From contig NC_030682.2 of NCBI RefSeq assembly GCF_000004195.4, forward strand, positions 154,410,872-154,474,871: DNA of 64,000 bases. The letters are read 5' to 3'. The notes below the pieces were generated by a model that ran no database searches, had not been told where the DNA came from, and was given only the letters and a program-made list of their open reading frames with translations. Source of the stretch: Xenopus tropicalis. Its lineage: Eukaryota > Chordata > Amphibia > Anura > Pipidae. Position 1 is the stretch's first letter. Each line of letters starts with the position of its first letter. Of the stretch, positions 53,901-56,257 are shown in pieces. The position numbers and the translations under genes were made by a program.

Positions 53901-55458
53901 GGGGTGTTTACTACAGAAACCCTACTATAGTTTATATAAATACCCCGCTGTGTAGCCCCGGGGGCAGCCATTCCTGCACCGGTACAGCTGGGGTGTTTGC
54001 TACAGAAACCCTACTATAGTTTATATAAATACCCCGCTGTGTAGCCCCGGGGGCAGCCATTCCTGCACCGGTACAGCTGGGGTGTTTGCTACAGAAACCC
54101 TACTATAGTTTATATAAATACCCCGCTGTGTTGCCCCGGGGGCAGCCATTCCTGCACCGGTACAGCTGGGGTGTTTACTACAGAAACCCTACTATAGTTT
54201 GTATAAATACCCTGCTGTGTTGCCCCGGGGTCAGCTGAAATAGGGCAAGAGGTTACACCTAGCAGATAAGTATGGGGGAGGGGGGAGAATACAATGGGCT
54301 CAGTTCTATAACAGTATAAATACAGACTCTCATATACAATAGGACACTTGTTGCTGGGATACCATTTATTGCTAGGGGCGGGGTATAAAAGTGATATAGG
54401 AACGCCCTGTTACCGCTGCTAAACAATCTTTCTCACCATAGGAAATTGGCAAAATGGGCACAAACAAGGGCGCAGATTCCACCATTACTGTCACATTTGT
54501 TGAGGTTTTAAATTATTTCTGTAAAGTTCAAATGAAAAAAGAACTCGGAGCGATGAAAGAAGAATCAGTCCCAAATAGGAGCACGATCCTGGCTCTGCCG
54601 CCAATACGAAGGTAATTTGTATTCACATGGGAATGTCCCACTGAGAGAACCCCCCCATTAGAGATCATTCCCTTCTCATTCATATTCACTACAGCCCCGC
54701 CCCCACTCACCTATAATCCTGCTATGTGAGTGACAAGCCCCGTCCCCACTCACAGGCACCTATAATCCTGCTGTGTGAGTGACAAGCCCCACCACCACTC
54801 ACAGGCACCTATAATCCTGCTGTGTGAGTGACAAGCCCCACCCCCAATCACAGGTACCTATAATCCTGCTATGTGAGTGTAAAACCCAGCCCCCCACTCA
54901 CAGGCACCTATAATCCTGCTATGTGAGTGTAAAGCCCCACCCCCCACTCACAGGCACCTATAATACTACTATGTGAGTGACAAGCCCTGCCCCCACTCAC
55001 AGGCACCTATAATCCTGCTGTGTGAGTGACAAGCCCCGCCCCCACTCACAGGCACCTATAATCCTGCTGTGTGAGTGACAAGCCCCGCCCATGGAAGAAT
55101 GAGTATTTGTTTGCATGTTGCAGGGAGCGAGCGTTGCTGAGACTGGCAGAAAGGGGCGGGTCCCTGAGGCACAGGGAGGCACAGGGTGAGTTTTGTAGTT
55201 GGACATAAATATCACATGTTACAAAGTGAAACATTCTGCCTCTCTAACACTCTCTCCTTCTCTCCTGGTACAGACTGTCACCCTGCCCCGGTTTGCCCGC
55301 CTTTGCTGCCGGAGATCATCCCATTCATTAACCTTCCTCTCAAAAAGCTCACCCTTAACCCACTAACTCCCGTGTTGGGTGTGCCCAGCCCTCTGCCTCT
55401 CAGCGGGTCCCACCGGTACTTCGTGTGGCAGAGATCGTTTGGGTCCAGTTACTGCTAG
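2667..55458 (+). CDS. wdr97: WD-repeat protein of the WDR97/WDR87 type, C-terminal 827 codons in 17 exons (5' partial)
   Basis: Join of 2667-2903, 11996-12086, 22108-22240, 23136-23260, 32491-32560, 32635-32784, 34023-34172, 35484-35606, 35959-36186, 37354-37407, 38664-38885, 39498-39695, 47137-47258, 50860-51025, 54442-54611, 55124-55185 and 55274-55458 (TAG). Every junction is GT-AG and every phase fits without an internal stop. The first exons hold the last blades of a WD40 propeller (SDWTIRIW at residues 1-8; SGKDKKIHIW about 92-101). A linker rich in Pro, Ser and Glu with an acidic coiled-coil-like stretch (exon 9) follows, then a helical region (exons 11-14) and the C-terminus RYFVWQRSFGSSYC. 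This layout fits my memory of WDR97 and its relative WDR87, large WD proteins reported mainly from testis and ciliated tissue, of unsettled function. The symbol is a best guess (about 55%). N-terminal exons and promoter are outside the window. Most long introns contain minisatellites or transposons. Extra phase-0 exons hidden in the arrays cannot be excluded. Confidence 0.88.
2918..5714. repeat. Minisatellite B in intron 1 (TACTCAC/TTACTCC type), left part
   Basis: Array built from short blocks such as CCTACTCACTCCTACTTAT and CACCTACACACTCCTACTTA. A rare variant, CCCACTCTATTCACC, recurs at 3771 and 4668 and again at 4096 and 4993, both 897 bp apart, showing a recent 897-bp segmental duplication. 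The array begins about 15 bp after the exon 1 donor, is interrupted by the L1 element, and resumes at 11357. Confidence 0.96.
5991..9734 (-). CDS. L1 ORF2p: APE endonuclease, reverse transcriptase, Cys-rich C-terminus (1247 aa)
   Basis: Nicks target DNA and reverse-transcribes the element RNA in cis. The N-terminal APE-type endonuclease shows SWNVRGLN (N8), QETHL (E37), MGDFNT (D139, N141), SRIDLAFVN (D202) and SDHAPL (D226, H227). The reverse transcriptase shows SYRPISLL (about 525-532), QLGFMPGKTTAMNIRRL (from about 559), ALDIAKAFD with D595, GTLQGCPLSPLLFAI and YADDTLIYL with D697/D698. The Cys/His motif starts CLRCQAETGTLLHTLWSC at about 1118. Length and domain order match vertebrate L1 ORF2p, and all catalytic residues I can identify are present. 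The ATG at 9732-9734 leads directly into the endonuclease. No stop or frameshift is seen. Confidence 0.96.
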   Translation of the reverse strand: MVKLLSWNVRGLNDQIKRRLVLDFLKKSGANILLLQETHLQGGRTMALKRPWVGWHYHAELSSHSSGVAILITCNTPFRLGTVIRDPKGRYIFLHGYLQAQEVVIANIYIPPPYQDTCLIHLVSFIAKFPHAAIIAMGDFNTLINPVLDRQRRGNSTAQEASSNLRTLADTAGLTEVWRHLHPNTRQYSCYSQSHTVLSRIDLAFVNREALPRVGAAKYLARGISDHAPLEIHFRNADQTRKPRWSLNPAWLGILDNFQQIEAATREYISLNEHTVGTLTFWDALKANLRGLFNDEITAFKRQSRNAQHQLEFDILELEAEVAATPLPGIFRQLEKAQESYAKYMRDKALAQYSFMKLNVMEYGERAGKMLAHLVRTQSTPNAITLLKTDQGSLTTDARVIQQELTKFYSNLYTSTLDGADISKVDAFLDPLVLPQLSPDYKAFLEEEVSLIEVQEAIDSFPNGKAAGADGLPVELYKRHAKTLAPVLLKTYNEAHREGQLPQSMYQAAIVLLPKAGKDPTLPESYRPISLLTADVKILAKLLANRLKKIIGSIIADDQLGFMPGKTTAMNIRRLFLNLTTAHANSGERAIAALDIAKAFDTVEWPYLWKALDKFGFGTKFVNLVKLLYKSPTAFLRVGTDEAPPFSLTRGTLQGCPLSPLLFAIAIEPFAAAVRQHPNIVGWISQTRTDKLQLYADDTLIYLGDRGQSLSALIELTEAFGTVSGLKVSQAKSLLFPVDPQQRGPRSVPSPLPIANQFTYLGVEIALPITTYYDLNLGPMLGWIDTKFAAWGNLPIGPAGRIQLIKMFVQPKIMYALWHTPTAPPKTFFSKLDTTMRSFIWGKGRSRLSLPHLKRAKTGGGMALPDFRVLYLAAQLSHLSPLTPEGPCSALYSSWQELLPPYIASWQAVLVQSSTPPHNLLVAAVRRAYVDARKTAGACTIDPATLLWGNKVLGNLAGSPPPRQWLEAGLTSIQDVWDMGVTAPFAFLRQHRSLPASQWLLYHRVHTTLKRLHKRSLLATLEDPLLSLIKSGHKKCKISTIYKYIMDARQKLTNMKCRESWEEDLGPILDDQWKEVLASPKTVSINCRHEMLQLYLIHRAYYTPAKLHKIYPESSPLCLRCQAETGTLLHTLWSCPMLTTYWASILNKLNAVIDSDITPSPKVCILGITSSLELNQGQKTLITKALFQARRQLTLNWKGQTAPSYDSWLRAMNEVCLQEKHSLCRKGKNATYTNIWGSWETHTAQQS
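10270..11205 (-). CDS. L1 ORF1p: RNA-binding coiled-coil protein (311 aa)
   Basis: Trimeric nucleic-acid chaperone that coats L1 RNA. The N-terminus is basic and polar. A heptad-rich coiled coil occupies about residues 75-140 (IKQDFQKLRERTTLLERRVS). The RRM-like core starts at ENRLRRNNLRFLGFPE, and the C-terminal domain includes ARKKEQLTFQDAKISIFGDF. This is the Transposase_22 (L1 ORF1p) arrangement at normal length. I start at the ATG at 11203-11205; the frame extends two codons further upstream, but via GTG and CTG. ORF2 lies 535 bases downstream. Confidence 0.93.
   Translation of the reverse strand: MGQNKAQKRASEAAARLEKFSRETRHTQDGGEESVTQPPPQRQMRGEPCTQQGDPQTSSATSPTEPTLADLLAEIRASKESCTSLICSKTDEIKVELSIIKQDFQKLRERTTLLERRVSSLEDVANPMPDRLQQLHQSVNTCAAKSDDLENRLRRNNLRFLGFPERSEGNSPEKFIETWLIEQFGRESFSTAFAVERAHRIPTKAPIPGAPARPLIARLLNARDRDSTLSLARKKEQLTFQDAKISIFGDFSAEIQKQRARFLESKRRLREMGLQYAMLYPARLRVIENGTTHFFTNLQDLCSWIDARKNR
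11357..11530. repeat. Minisatellite B, right part after the L1 insertion
   Basis: Same TACTCAC/TTACTCC blocks as 2918-5714, resuming directly after the G/C-run 5' end of the L1. Confirms that the LINE jumped into an existing array. Confidence 0.95.
11531..11995 (+). other. Rest of intron 1, no gene seen
   Basis: Non-repetitive intron sequence with short C-rich and G-rich runs (a G9 run at about 11917). I see no coding or RNA signal. It ends in the CTTTGGGCTATAG acceptor of exon 2. Confidence 0.6.
11996..12086 (+). CDS. wdr97: Exon 2 of the WDR97-type gene
   Basis: Acceptor CTATAG ending at 11995, donor GTACGA at 12087. The reading frame CSCPTLGLVASSGKDKKIHI, then W, is a WD40 blade. Phase 1 in, phase 2 out. 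The other two frames do not give a WD signature. Confidence 0.93.
12215..21866. repeat. Minisatellite C in intron 2, 29-bp unit, almost 10 kb
   Basis: About 330 copies of a 29-bp unit, GGGCGAGTGTGAGCCCAGAG followed by ATGGAACGT. Common variants are TGACCCTAGAG, GGGAGCCCACAG and GGCACGTGG. Copies missing 9-10 bp (ACGTGGAGCCCAGAG) recur. A rare block (GAGTAGGAGCCC, then GTTAGCCCAGAGATAGC) occurs at about 20001 and 21326, a 1,325-bp higher-order duplication. Because 29 is not divisible by three, all frames of one strand read the same 29-residue peptide repeat, which explains open frames of up to 1,447 codons. I do not regard these as genes. Confidence 0.98.
22108..22240 (+). CDS. wdr97: Exon 3 of the WDR97-type gene
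   Basis: Acceptor TTTTGCAG ending at 22107, donor GTAATT at 22241. Encodes LSLDCAPESLAFSSQ, then GIKGHVCSIDFTELLP, continuing the propeller. Phase 2 in, phase 0 out. Confidence 0.92.
22318..23117. repeat. Minisatellite D in intron 3, 13-17 bp unit
   Basis: Units CTCTGTGCCAACCAACC or CTCTGTGCCAACCTACC (17 bp) alternate with a 13-bp form, CTCTGTACCAACC. It fills most of the 895-bp intron and ends 18 bp before the exon 4 acceptor. Confidence 0.96.
23136..23260 (+). CDS. wdr97: Exon 4 of the WDR97-type gene
   Basis: Acceptor TTTCCAG ending at 23135, donor GTACTG at 23261. Encodes a Pro/Ser-rich linker starting TMSVEPPSLVTEPPVPVQ. Ends with two bases of an Arg codon. The donor lies inside the first, shortened unit of the 38-bp array that fills intron 4. 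Confidence 0.9.
25994..26302. mobile_element. hAT-type MITE, copy 1 of 4 (309 bp)
   Basis: Terminal inverted repeats CAGTGATCCCCAACC and GGTTGGGGATCCCTG, flanked by the 8-bp duplication CCCTACAT (25986-25993 and 26303-26310), which is part of the 38-bp unit. Ends and 8-bp duplication are those of hAT elements. No transposase; the 64-codon minus-strand frame is not a gene. Confidence 0.93.
27058..27366. mobile_element. hAT-type MITE, copy 2 of 4 (309 bp)
   Basis: Same ends, length, orientation and CCCTACAT flanks as copy 1. One difference near the left end (GGCTCGTGAGC instead of GGCCCGTGAGC). Confidence 0.93.
30326..30634. mobile_element. hAT-type MITE, copy 3 of 4 (309 bp)
   Basis: Identical to copy 2 as far as I can compare by eye, with the same CCCTACAT flanks and orientation. 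Confidence 0.93.
31539..31847. mobile_element. hAT-type MITE, copy 4 of 4 (309 bp)
   Basis: As copies 2 and 3, with one change (AAACAAAGCC for AAACAGAGCC). Flanked by CCCTACAT at 31531-31538 and 31848-31855. Confidence 0.93.
32491..32560 (+). CDS. wdr97: Exon 5 of the WDR97-type gene
   Basis: Acceptor ACACAG ending at 32490, donor GTGAGA at 32561. Encodes SAVPPCTINKDPTERDRIRE, then EYE. One base completes the Arg codon from exon 4. Intron 5 after it is only 74 bases. Confidence 0.9.
32635..32784 (+). CDS. wdr97: Exon 6 of the WDR97-type gene
   Basis: Acceptor CCACAG ending at 32634, donor GTACGG at 32785. Fifty codons, phase 0 both sides. Starts ARAALLYRDQELLLLLKGKV and continues with a basic helical stretch ending GERPNIQ. 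Confidence 0.93.
32809..33655 (+). repeat. CR1-derived tandem repeat in intron 6, ~153-bp unit, about 5 copies
   Basis: Each unit contains GAAATAGAGAAAGTACAGGG, then AAGAGCGACTAAGCTGATAA, GGCTGGCCCAGTTGGGATTG and a TATATATAAATATATAAGG block with G runs. Starts of GAAATAGAG are at about 32888, 33043, 33195, 33349 and 33503. The translation IEKVQGRATKLIKGMGS matches the CR1 RT C-terminus at 50186-50605 (LERVQRRATKLVKGMGS), so the unit is a decayed LINE fragment that expanded. It is in sense orientation here. Confidence 0.93.
33656..33990. repeat. Degenerate GGGGGGTCACTATATATAA repeats with a (TA)n run, intron 6
   Basis: Short decaying units of 20-40 bp made of a G run, TCACTATA and (TA)n, grown from the end of the preceding unit. 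The CR1-like string CTTATAATAATCTCTCTAAT near 33683 still matches the LINE downstream of the unit, supporting its origin. Confidence 0.85.
34023..34172 (+). CDS. wdr97: Exon 7 of the WDR97-type gene
   Basis: Acceptor CCTCAG ending at 34022, donor GTAAAA at 34173. Fifty codons, phase 0, starting IPVSDPIDAEESHSDPQ. Low-complexity linker with acidic and Pro/Arg parts. Confidence 0.88.
34173..34590 (+). other. Intron 7, non-repetitive start
   Basis: No coding, RNA or mobile signal recognised. Short open frames on both strands have no family resemblance. Confidence 0.5.
34591..35450. repeat. Minisatellite in intron 7, 49-bp unit
   Basis: About 17 copies of GAGGGGCCAGGGTTGGGGGC followed by CACAGGACAGACACATAATG and ATCCCATAA. 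The copies are very alike, mostly single-base variants, so the expansion is recent. Ends about 35 bp before the exon 8 acceptor. Confidence 0.97.
35484..35606 (+). CDS. wdr97: Exon 8 of the WDR97-type gene
   Basis: Acceptor TTCTAG ending at 35483, donor GTACGA at 35607. Forty-one codons, phase 0. The frame reads LQLLPQSKPDEQRELEETAR in the middle, a charged helix. Confidence 0.87.
35607..35958 (+). other. Intron 8, no further feature seen
   Basis: 352 bases of ordinary intron without tandem repeat, one of the few introns here without an array. Confidence 0.5.
35959..36186 (+). CDS. wdr97: Exon 9 of the WDR97-type gene
   Basis: Acceptor TTTAG ending at 35958, donor GTACAT at 36187. Seventy-six codons, phase 0. 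Contains the acidic EEVNDLEEEERILQRISQAE segment, which looks like a coiled coil, then a Pro-rich and basic end. Confidence 0.9.
36187..36598 (+). other. Start of intron 9, no gene seen
   Basis: Non-repetitive sequence. The wording around 36200-36450 (GTACTGAATCCAGCATTGC and similar) looks like a decayed interspersed repeat, but I cannot name the family. Confidence 0.4.
36599..37111. repeat. Minisatellite in intron 9, 40-bp unit
   Basis: About 13 copies of GGAACTGGTGAAACCCAAGG followed by AAGTGATGAGTAAAGGAAAG. Variants GGAACAAGTG and AAGGGATGAG alternate. Ends about 240 bp before exon 10. Confidence 0.97.
37354..37407 (+). CDS. wdr97: Exon 10 of the WDR97-type gene
   Basis: Acceptor TTTTCAG ending at 37353, donor GTAACT at 37408. 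Only 18 codons (MPFASRIPQRQPKSHSPE), phase 0 both sides, so it could be skipped without a frameshift. Confidence 0.82.
37592..38535. repeat. 100-bp tandem repeat with expanding G runs, intron 10
   Basis: About nine units starting AATCTCAGCCATAAAGCAGG, at 37601, 37701, 37801 and so on. Each carries a G run after TTACAAT that varies from 6 to more than 20 Gs (longest near 38046-38066 and 38267-38284). One unit has a roughly 57-bp insertion at about 38410-38468 (a TGTA microsatellite followed by TTTATTTATAAAGCGCCACA and GCAGCGCTGTACA), probably a short interspersed repeat fragment. Confidence 0.95.
38564..38589. repeat. (TA)n microsatellite, intron 10
   Basis: Pure TA dinucleotides, about 12 repeats, about 75 bp before the exon 11 acceptor. 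Confidence 0.9.
38664..38885 (+). CDS. wdr97: Exon 11 of the WDR97-type gene
   Basis: Acceptor CCCCCAG ending at 38663, donor GTGAGA at 38886. Seventy-four codons, phase 0. Pro/Glu-rich start, then FMLQYIQETWFTDIFPEAK, which I read as the beginning of the conserved C-terminal helical region. Confidence 0.92.
39095..39305. repeat. 12-bp minisatellite GGGTTACACACA, intron 11
   Basis: About 17 units of GGGTTACACACA with variants GGCTTACACACA and GGTTAAACA. Confidence 0.95.
39498..39695 (+). CDS. wdr97: Exon 12 of the WDR97-type gene
   Basis: Acceptor TTTATAG ending at 39497, donor GTAAGG at 39696. Sixty-six codons, phase 0, beginning EELHHVCEAEFVSRLLHGLA. Helical, HEAT-like in appearance. No catalytic motif. 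Confidence 0.92.
39733..40200. repeat. ~30-bp minisatellite in intron 12
   Basis: About 15 units of CACCTAAATAGAGTGATACT followed by GCGCCCCCC, with variable C runs. Follows exon 12 after about 40 bases. Confidence 0.94.
40340..40541. repeat. 37-bp minisatellite in intron 12
   Basis: About five units of CACTAGGATCAGTAGCAGAA followed by GTAGATCTGTACCTTCC (for example at 40415 and 40452). The last unit is cut by the end of the LTR element at 40542. Confidence 0.94.
40542..41188 (-). mobile_element. Downstream (3') LTR of the gypsy-type element
   Basis: Follows the polypurine tract and ends CCCCTGACA on the minus strand. Has a TATA-like TATATAAA (40992-40999) and, nearer its end, CATTAAAACTCC, which may serve as the poly(A) signal. 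The start (TAATATCAGG) departs from the usual TG. On the + strand, 41110-41172 looks like pol III A and B boxes (TGGCTCAGCAAG and GGTTCGAATCC). Confidence 0.7.
41330..44012. repeat. Compound tandem repeats in the body of the LTR element
   Basis: Successive blocks: AGTCAGGAGCCAGGACAGGA units (41339-41760), 30-bp GCGGATGAGACGCCAGGGTC units (41816-41945), GGCAGGAACTGATGGCTGGA units (42295-42415), 27-bp AGGAACCGGAGACTGGACTG units (42535-42700), 30-bp GCCAGGAACAGAAGCCGAAG units (42945-43180). A long direct repeat pairs about 41800-42900 with 43320-44010. Minus-strand frames (41525-42928 and 43304-43729) encode Pro/Ala/Val-rich peptides and probably descend from one reading frame now broken by frameshifts. 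Confidence 0.85.
44014..44325. repeat. Long inverted repeat (arms ~135-165 bp) inside the LTR element
   Basis: The left arm begins CTAGTATCTGCTC (44014) and the right arm ends GAGCAGATACTAG (near 44324). The arms match almost throughout (for example CAGGGCTTGTTCCC and GGGAACAAGCCCTG), meeting at about 44150-44157. The right arm has extra copies of the 18-bp unit ACAGGAGCGGAGTCTGGC. Confidence 0.9.
44233..45549 (-). CDS. Gag-like protein of the LTR element with a nonapeptide repeat tail (438 aa)
   Basis: I start at the ATG at 45547-45549 (MEPAGNSS), just after the primer-binding region; the open frame continues 43 codons upstream into the LTR. Residues about 15-115 resemble gypsy-family capsid (YLLEGDARVWAEWC, then a FLSYLKATF-type helix). 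An acidic stretch follows (FCDEEPDCEDDYTDFSDYED), then about 17 copies of APVPAISLS, encoded by a 27-bp tandem repeat at about 44330-44790. No zinc knuckle and no downstream pol. It would form the particle coat if expressed. The stop at 44233 falls inside the large inverted repeat, so the original protein may have been longer. The family assignment is by general resemblance only. Confidence 0.65.
   Translation of the reverse strand: MEPAGNSSMSCDVELQLSAAPWLSTLKKYKGEEDSFSAFLLSYKDLSSAPFFVQATNSFRSRRIARYLLEGDARVWAEWCIAEKASFLENSCAFLSYLKATFTGDLFPVSSDLFSSSTTVTAGSVKPFLFTPPVPRYSQLVKLNILNMHQPTVPSFYDFCDEEPDCEDDYTDFSDYEDREDLDSNEDEIQTAIKPMSVHLPSVQSVSVPLSALAVPQSDIKPVTVFKSLRPEPQFMSLSIKNLSLAQVPAAQLPVSAPVPAISLSAPVPAISLSAPVPAISLSAPVPAISLSAPVPAISLSAPVPAISLSAPVPAISLSAPVPAISLSAPVPAISLSAPVPAISLSAPVPAISLSAPVPAISLSAPVPAISLSAPVPAISLSAPVPAISLSAPVPAISLSAPVQTGQLLVSALVPAAQLPVSAPVPAISMPPAPGLVP
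44330..44795. repeat. 27-bp minisatellite coding the APVPAISLS repeat of the gag-like ORF
   Basis: About 17 units of GAGATAGCCGGCACTGGAGC followed by AGACAGG. Being 27 bp (nine codons) the unit keeps the minus-strand frame open. Variation is mainly GCCGGC/GCTGGC and ACTGGAG/ACCGGAG. Confidence 0.93.
45570..46816 (-). mobile_element. Upstream (5') LTR of the gypsy-type element
   Basis: Minus strand starts TGTCAGGATCAGTGAGG and ends TTGTGACA, about 1.25 kb. A TATA-like box, TTTATAAG, lies at 46615-46622. It contains a 68-bp minisatellite. The + strand of its outer end (46741-46806) has pol III A/B-box-like motifs (TGGCTCAAGAGG and GTGTTCGAATCC). Confidence 0.7.
45880..46550. repeat. 68-bp minisatellite inside the LTR
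   Basis: About ten units of GGACACGGGAAACTGGAGCT followed by TGGAACCAGCAAGATAACAA and an AGACACAGGAACAGGGCAGG block. Very uniform, with alternates GCTTGG/GCATGG and AAGATAAC/ACGAAAAC. Confidence 0.96.
46817..47136 (+). other. End of intron 12, repeat-like sequence, no gene seen
   Basis: Contains AACAACCAATCAGATGTG and CTGCTGATTGGTTGCTATGG facing each other about 70 bp apart, an inverted pair common in frog MITEs. The family is not identified. Ends at the exon 13 acceptor. Confidence 0.4.
47137..47258 (+). CDS. wdr97: Exon 13 of the WDR97-type gene
   Basis: Acceptor CACCAG ending at 47136. I place the donor at 47259 (GTAAGG) and not at 47242 (GTTCCT), because only the former gives the phase (2) that exon 14 needs. 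Encodes VPEDRDFVFSCLHILTDLSC and continues through NELVVELIVIFVQVPPSY. Confidence 0.9.
47262..49798 (-). repeat. CR1-derived tandem repeat in intron 13, ~155-bp unit, about 16 copies
   Basis: Reverse-complement orientation of the intron 6 repeat. Each unit reads CCTTTCCCCATAACTGAGCC, TTATCAGCTTAGTCGCTCTT and TATATATTTATATATAGTGA with C runs. It begins directly after the exon 13 donor and ends at about 49798. The shared unit with opposite orientation is beyond doubt; C-run lengths differ from copy to copy. Confidence 0.95.
49799..50144 (+). other. Intron 13 spacer with a 45-bp minisatellite (49908-50052)
   Basis: Three to four units of GGGGGTCAGACAGGTGTGGG followed by GGTACCACCATACATATAGA and GCAGG. 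The rest is unassigned and merges into the CR1 fragment. Confidence 0.8.
50145..50817 (+). mobile_element. CR1-like LINE, 3' end fragment
   Basis: Starts near ATCTAGAATATGCTGTTCAG and ends TTCAACCCAACTTACTATGT plus TAC. It covers the last part of the RT ORF and about 200 bp of 3' UTR. It is the source family of the tandem repeats in introns 6 and 13. The same tail occurs in reverse at 62672-62737. It ends about 42 bp before exon 14, just upstream of its pyrimidine tract. Confidence 0.9.
50186..50605 (+). pseudogene. CR1-like reverse transcriptase, C-terminal fragment
   Basis: Open frame of about 139 codons with IELERVQRRATKLVKGMGSL, LFTLEKRRLRGDMITMYKYI, FQRTRGHPLCLEEGRFHLNI and VKFWNSLPESVVLADTLYNF. 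This is the conserved thumb/C-terminal region of CR1-clade RTs. The catalytic core and endonuclease are missing (5' truncation, typical of LINE copies). No start codon of its own, so a dead fragment, though without internal stops. Confidence 0.88.
50860..51025 (+). CDS. wdr97: Exon 14 of the WDR97-type gene
   Basis: Acceptor TTTGCAG ending at 50859, donor GTGAGG at 51026. The first base completes a Trp codon, then GQMPVFFKKIGVHDSQGFL, ending WLLYWAQHLK. The acceptor lies only about 42 bases past the 3' end of a CR1 LINE fragment. Confidence 0.93.
51026..51160 (+). repeat. Purine (GGGGA) tract directly after the exon 14 donor
   Basis: About 130 bases of G and A only on the + strand, starting at the donor GTGAGGGGGAGGGG. 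Many runs of four or more Gs, so G-quadruplex or triplex formation in DNA and pre-mRNA is plausible. Confidence 0.93.
51296..51535. mobile_element. Decayed relative of the hAT MITE, intron 14
   Basis: CCCCCAACCAGTGGCTCGGGAG, cited here only for its first 20 bases, and later GGCACCCCCAAAGAACATTT and TCATGCTTGTGT follow the order of the four MITEs in intron 4, with many changes and no clean right end. Confidence 0.75.
51536..51724. repeat. MITE-like interspersed repeat, intron 14
   Basis: GATGTTGCCCAGGGCAACCA and CTGATTGGCTGCTATGAGCA form an imperfect inverted pair around the middle. I recognise the wording from frog repeats but not the family. Confidence 0.5.
51725..53690. repeat. 43-bp minisatellite with TATAAATA in each unit, intron 14
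   Basis: About 45 units of ACTATAGTTTGTATAAATAC followed by CCCTAATGTAGCGTTACCCT and GCT. Units vary in GCG/GTG/GCA and in CCCC/CCCCC. It merges into the ~92-bp array. Confidence 0.96.
53691..54225. repeat. ~92-bp tandem repeat derived partly from the 43-bp unit, intron 14
   Basis: About six units. The first third (CTATAGTTTATATAAATACC) is the 43-bp unit; the rest (GTAGCCCCGGGGGCAGCCAT, CACCGGTACAGCTGGGGTGT) is new. Copies are nearly identical. Confidence 0.95.
54442..54611 (+). CDS. wdr97: Exon 15 of the WDR97-type gene
   Basis: Acceptor CCATAG ending at 54441, donor GTAATT at 54612. Encodes EIGKMGTNKGADSTITVTFV and then a Lys/Glu-rich stretch ending LPPIR. Phase 0 in, phase 2 out. Confidence 0.88.
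54692..55090. repeat. 49-bp minisatellite in intron 15
   Basis: About eight units of CACTCACAGGCACCTATAAT followed by CCTGCTGTGTGAGTGACAAG and CCCCGCCCC. It ends about 30 bp before the exon 16 acceptor. Confidence 0.95.
55124..55185 (+). CDS. wdr97: Exon 16 of the WDR97-type gene
   Basis: Acceptor TTGCAG ending at 55123, donor GTGAGT at 55186. Encodes ERALLRLAERGGSLRHREAQ. Phase 2 in, phase 1 out. Intron 16 after it is 88 bases. Confidence 0.88.
55274..55458 (+). CDS. wdr97: Exon 17, last coding exon of the WDR97-type gene
   Basis: Acceptor GGTACAG ending at 55273. Encodes CHPAPVCPPLLPEIIPF, a run of Leu/Pro-rich residues, and the C-terminus RYFVWQRSFGSSYC, then TAG at 55456-55458. I see no AATAAA close downstream; an ATTAAA lies near 55738, so the mRNA end is undefined. 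Confidence 0.92.
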
Positions 55459-55857
55459 AGGCCACAGCCCGCGGGCGGTGCCATATTAGCCACGCAGTGT
55501 AATGGGGTTAAAGCTCAGCGCTATATACGTCTCTCACATTTACATAGAAACAAGCAGGATTTTTGTTGTCACCAAAGAGGTGAGAGCCAATCAGGGGAAA
55601 GTGCAAAGTTACTTGGGATAGGGAGGCACCGACACCTAGGGGCACATTTACTAAGCAACTTTTAGATATATATATAGATATTTTCAAGTTTTATGAATGG
55701 GTTTTGCCAGTACTTTTCTGATGCTGTTTCTCTAAAAATTAAAATTTTTCTGAAAAACTCCCGTAATTCGTGATTTATTAACATTATTAACATTTTTTTG
55801 CCAAACAAAAAATTCGTCAGGTTTGATCTGTCCATTACCATTGAGTCCTATGGAGCG
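55459..55857 (+). other. 3' UTR or flank of the WDR97-type gene
   Basis: Follows the stop codon. No AATAAA seen; an ATTAAA near 55738 is the best candidate. From 55635 on, GGGGCACATTTACTAAGC looks like the end of a frog MITE, so the transcript may finish before it. Confidence 0.45.
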
Positions 55858-55860
55858 TTA

Positions 55861-56226
55861 AGGTCCCCATACACGGGCCGACTATAGCTGCCAATATCGG
55901 TCCCTTGGACAGATTCGGCAGCTAATCGGCCCGTGTATGGGCAGAACAGAGCGGCCTGGCCAACCGATATCTGGCCTTAAATTGGGCAGATCTCGATCGG
56001 CCAGGTTAGAAAATTCCGTCGGATCGGGGACCGCATTCACAAACCGACTGCCCCATAACCACAAATGTAATCCGATCGTTTGGCCCCAGGGCCAAACGAA
56101 CGGATTATTTTTTTTTAAAGTTACTTGATACCCGATATCGCCCACCCGTAGGTGGGGATATCGGGTGAAGATCCGCTCGCTTGGCGACATCACCAAGCGA
56201 GCGGATCTTATAGTGTATGGGCACCT
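55861..56226. mobile_element. Harbinger-like MITE (366 bp)
   Basis: Ends AGGTCCCCATACAC and GTGTATGGGCACCT are inverted repeats with one mismatch, flanked by TTA on both sides (55858-55860 and 56227-56229). A 3-bp TTA duplication is typical of PIF/Harbinger elements. Further inverted pairs lie inside (GATATCG, CCGCTCGCTTGG and CCAAGCGAGCGG). No transposase. Confidence 0.85.
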
Positions 56227-56257
56227 TTAGACTAGTCAGTGACAGCCTGACCTTGAC

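Noticed and set aside
55861..56226. Short gene on either strand (104 and 63 codons)
   Set aside because: The frames lie fully within a MITE with clear inverted ends and a TTA target duplication.
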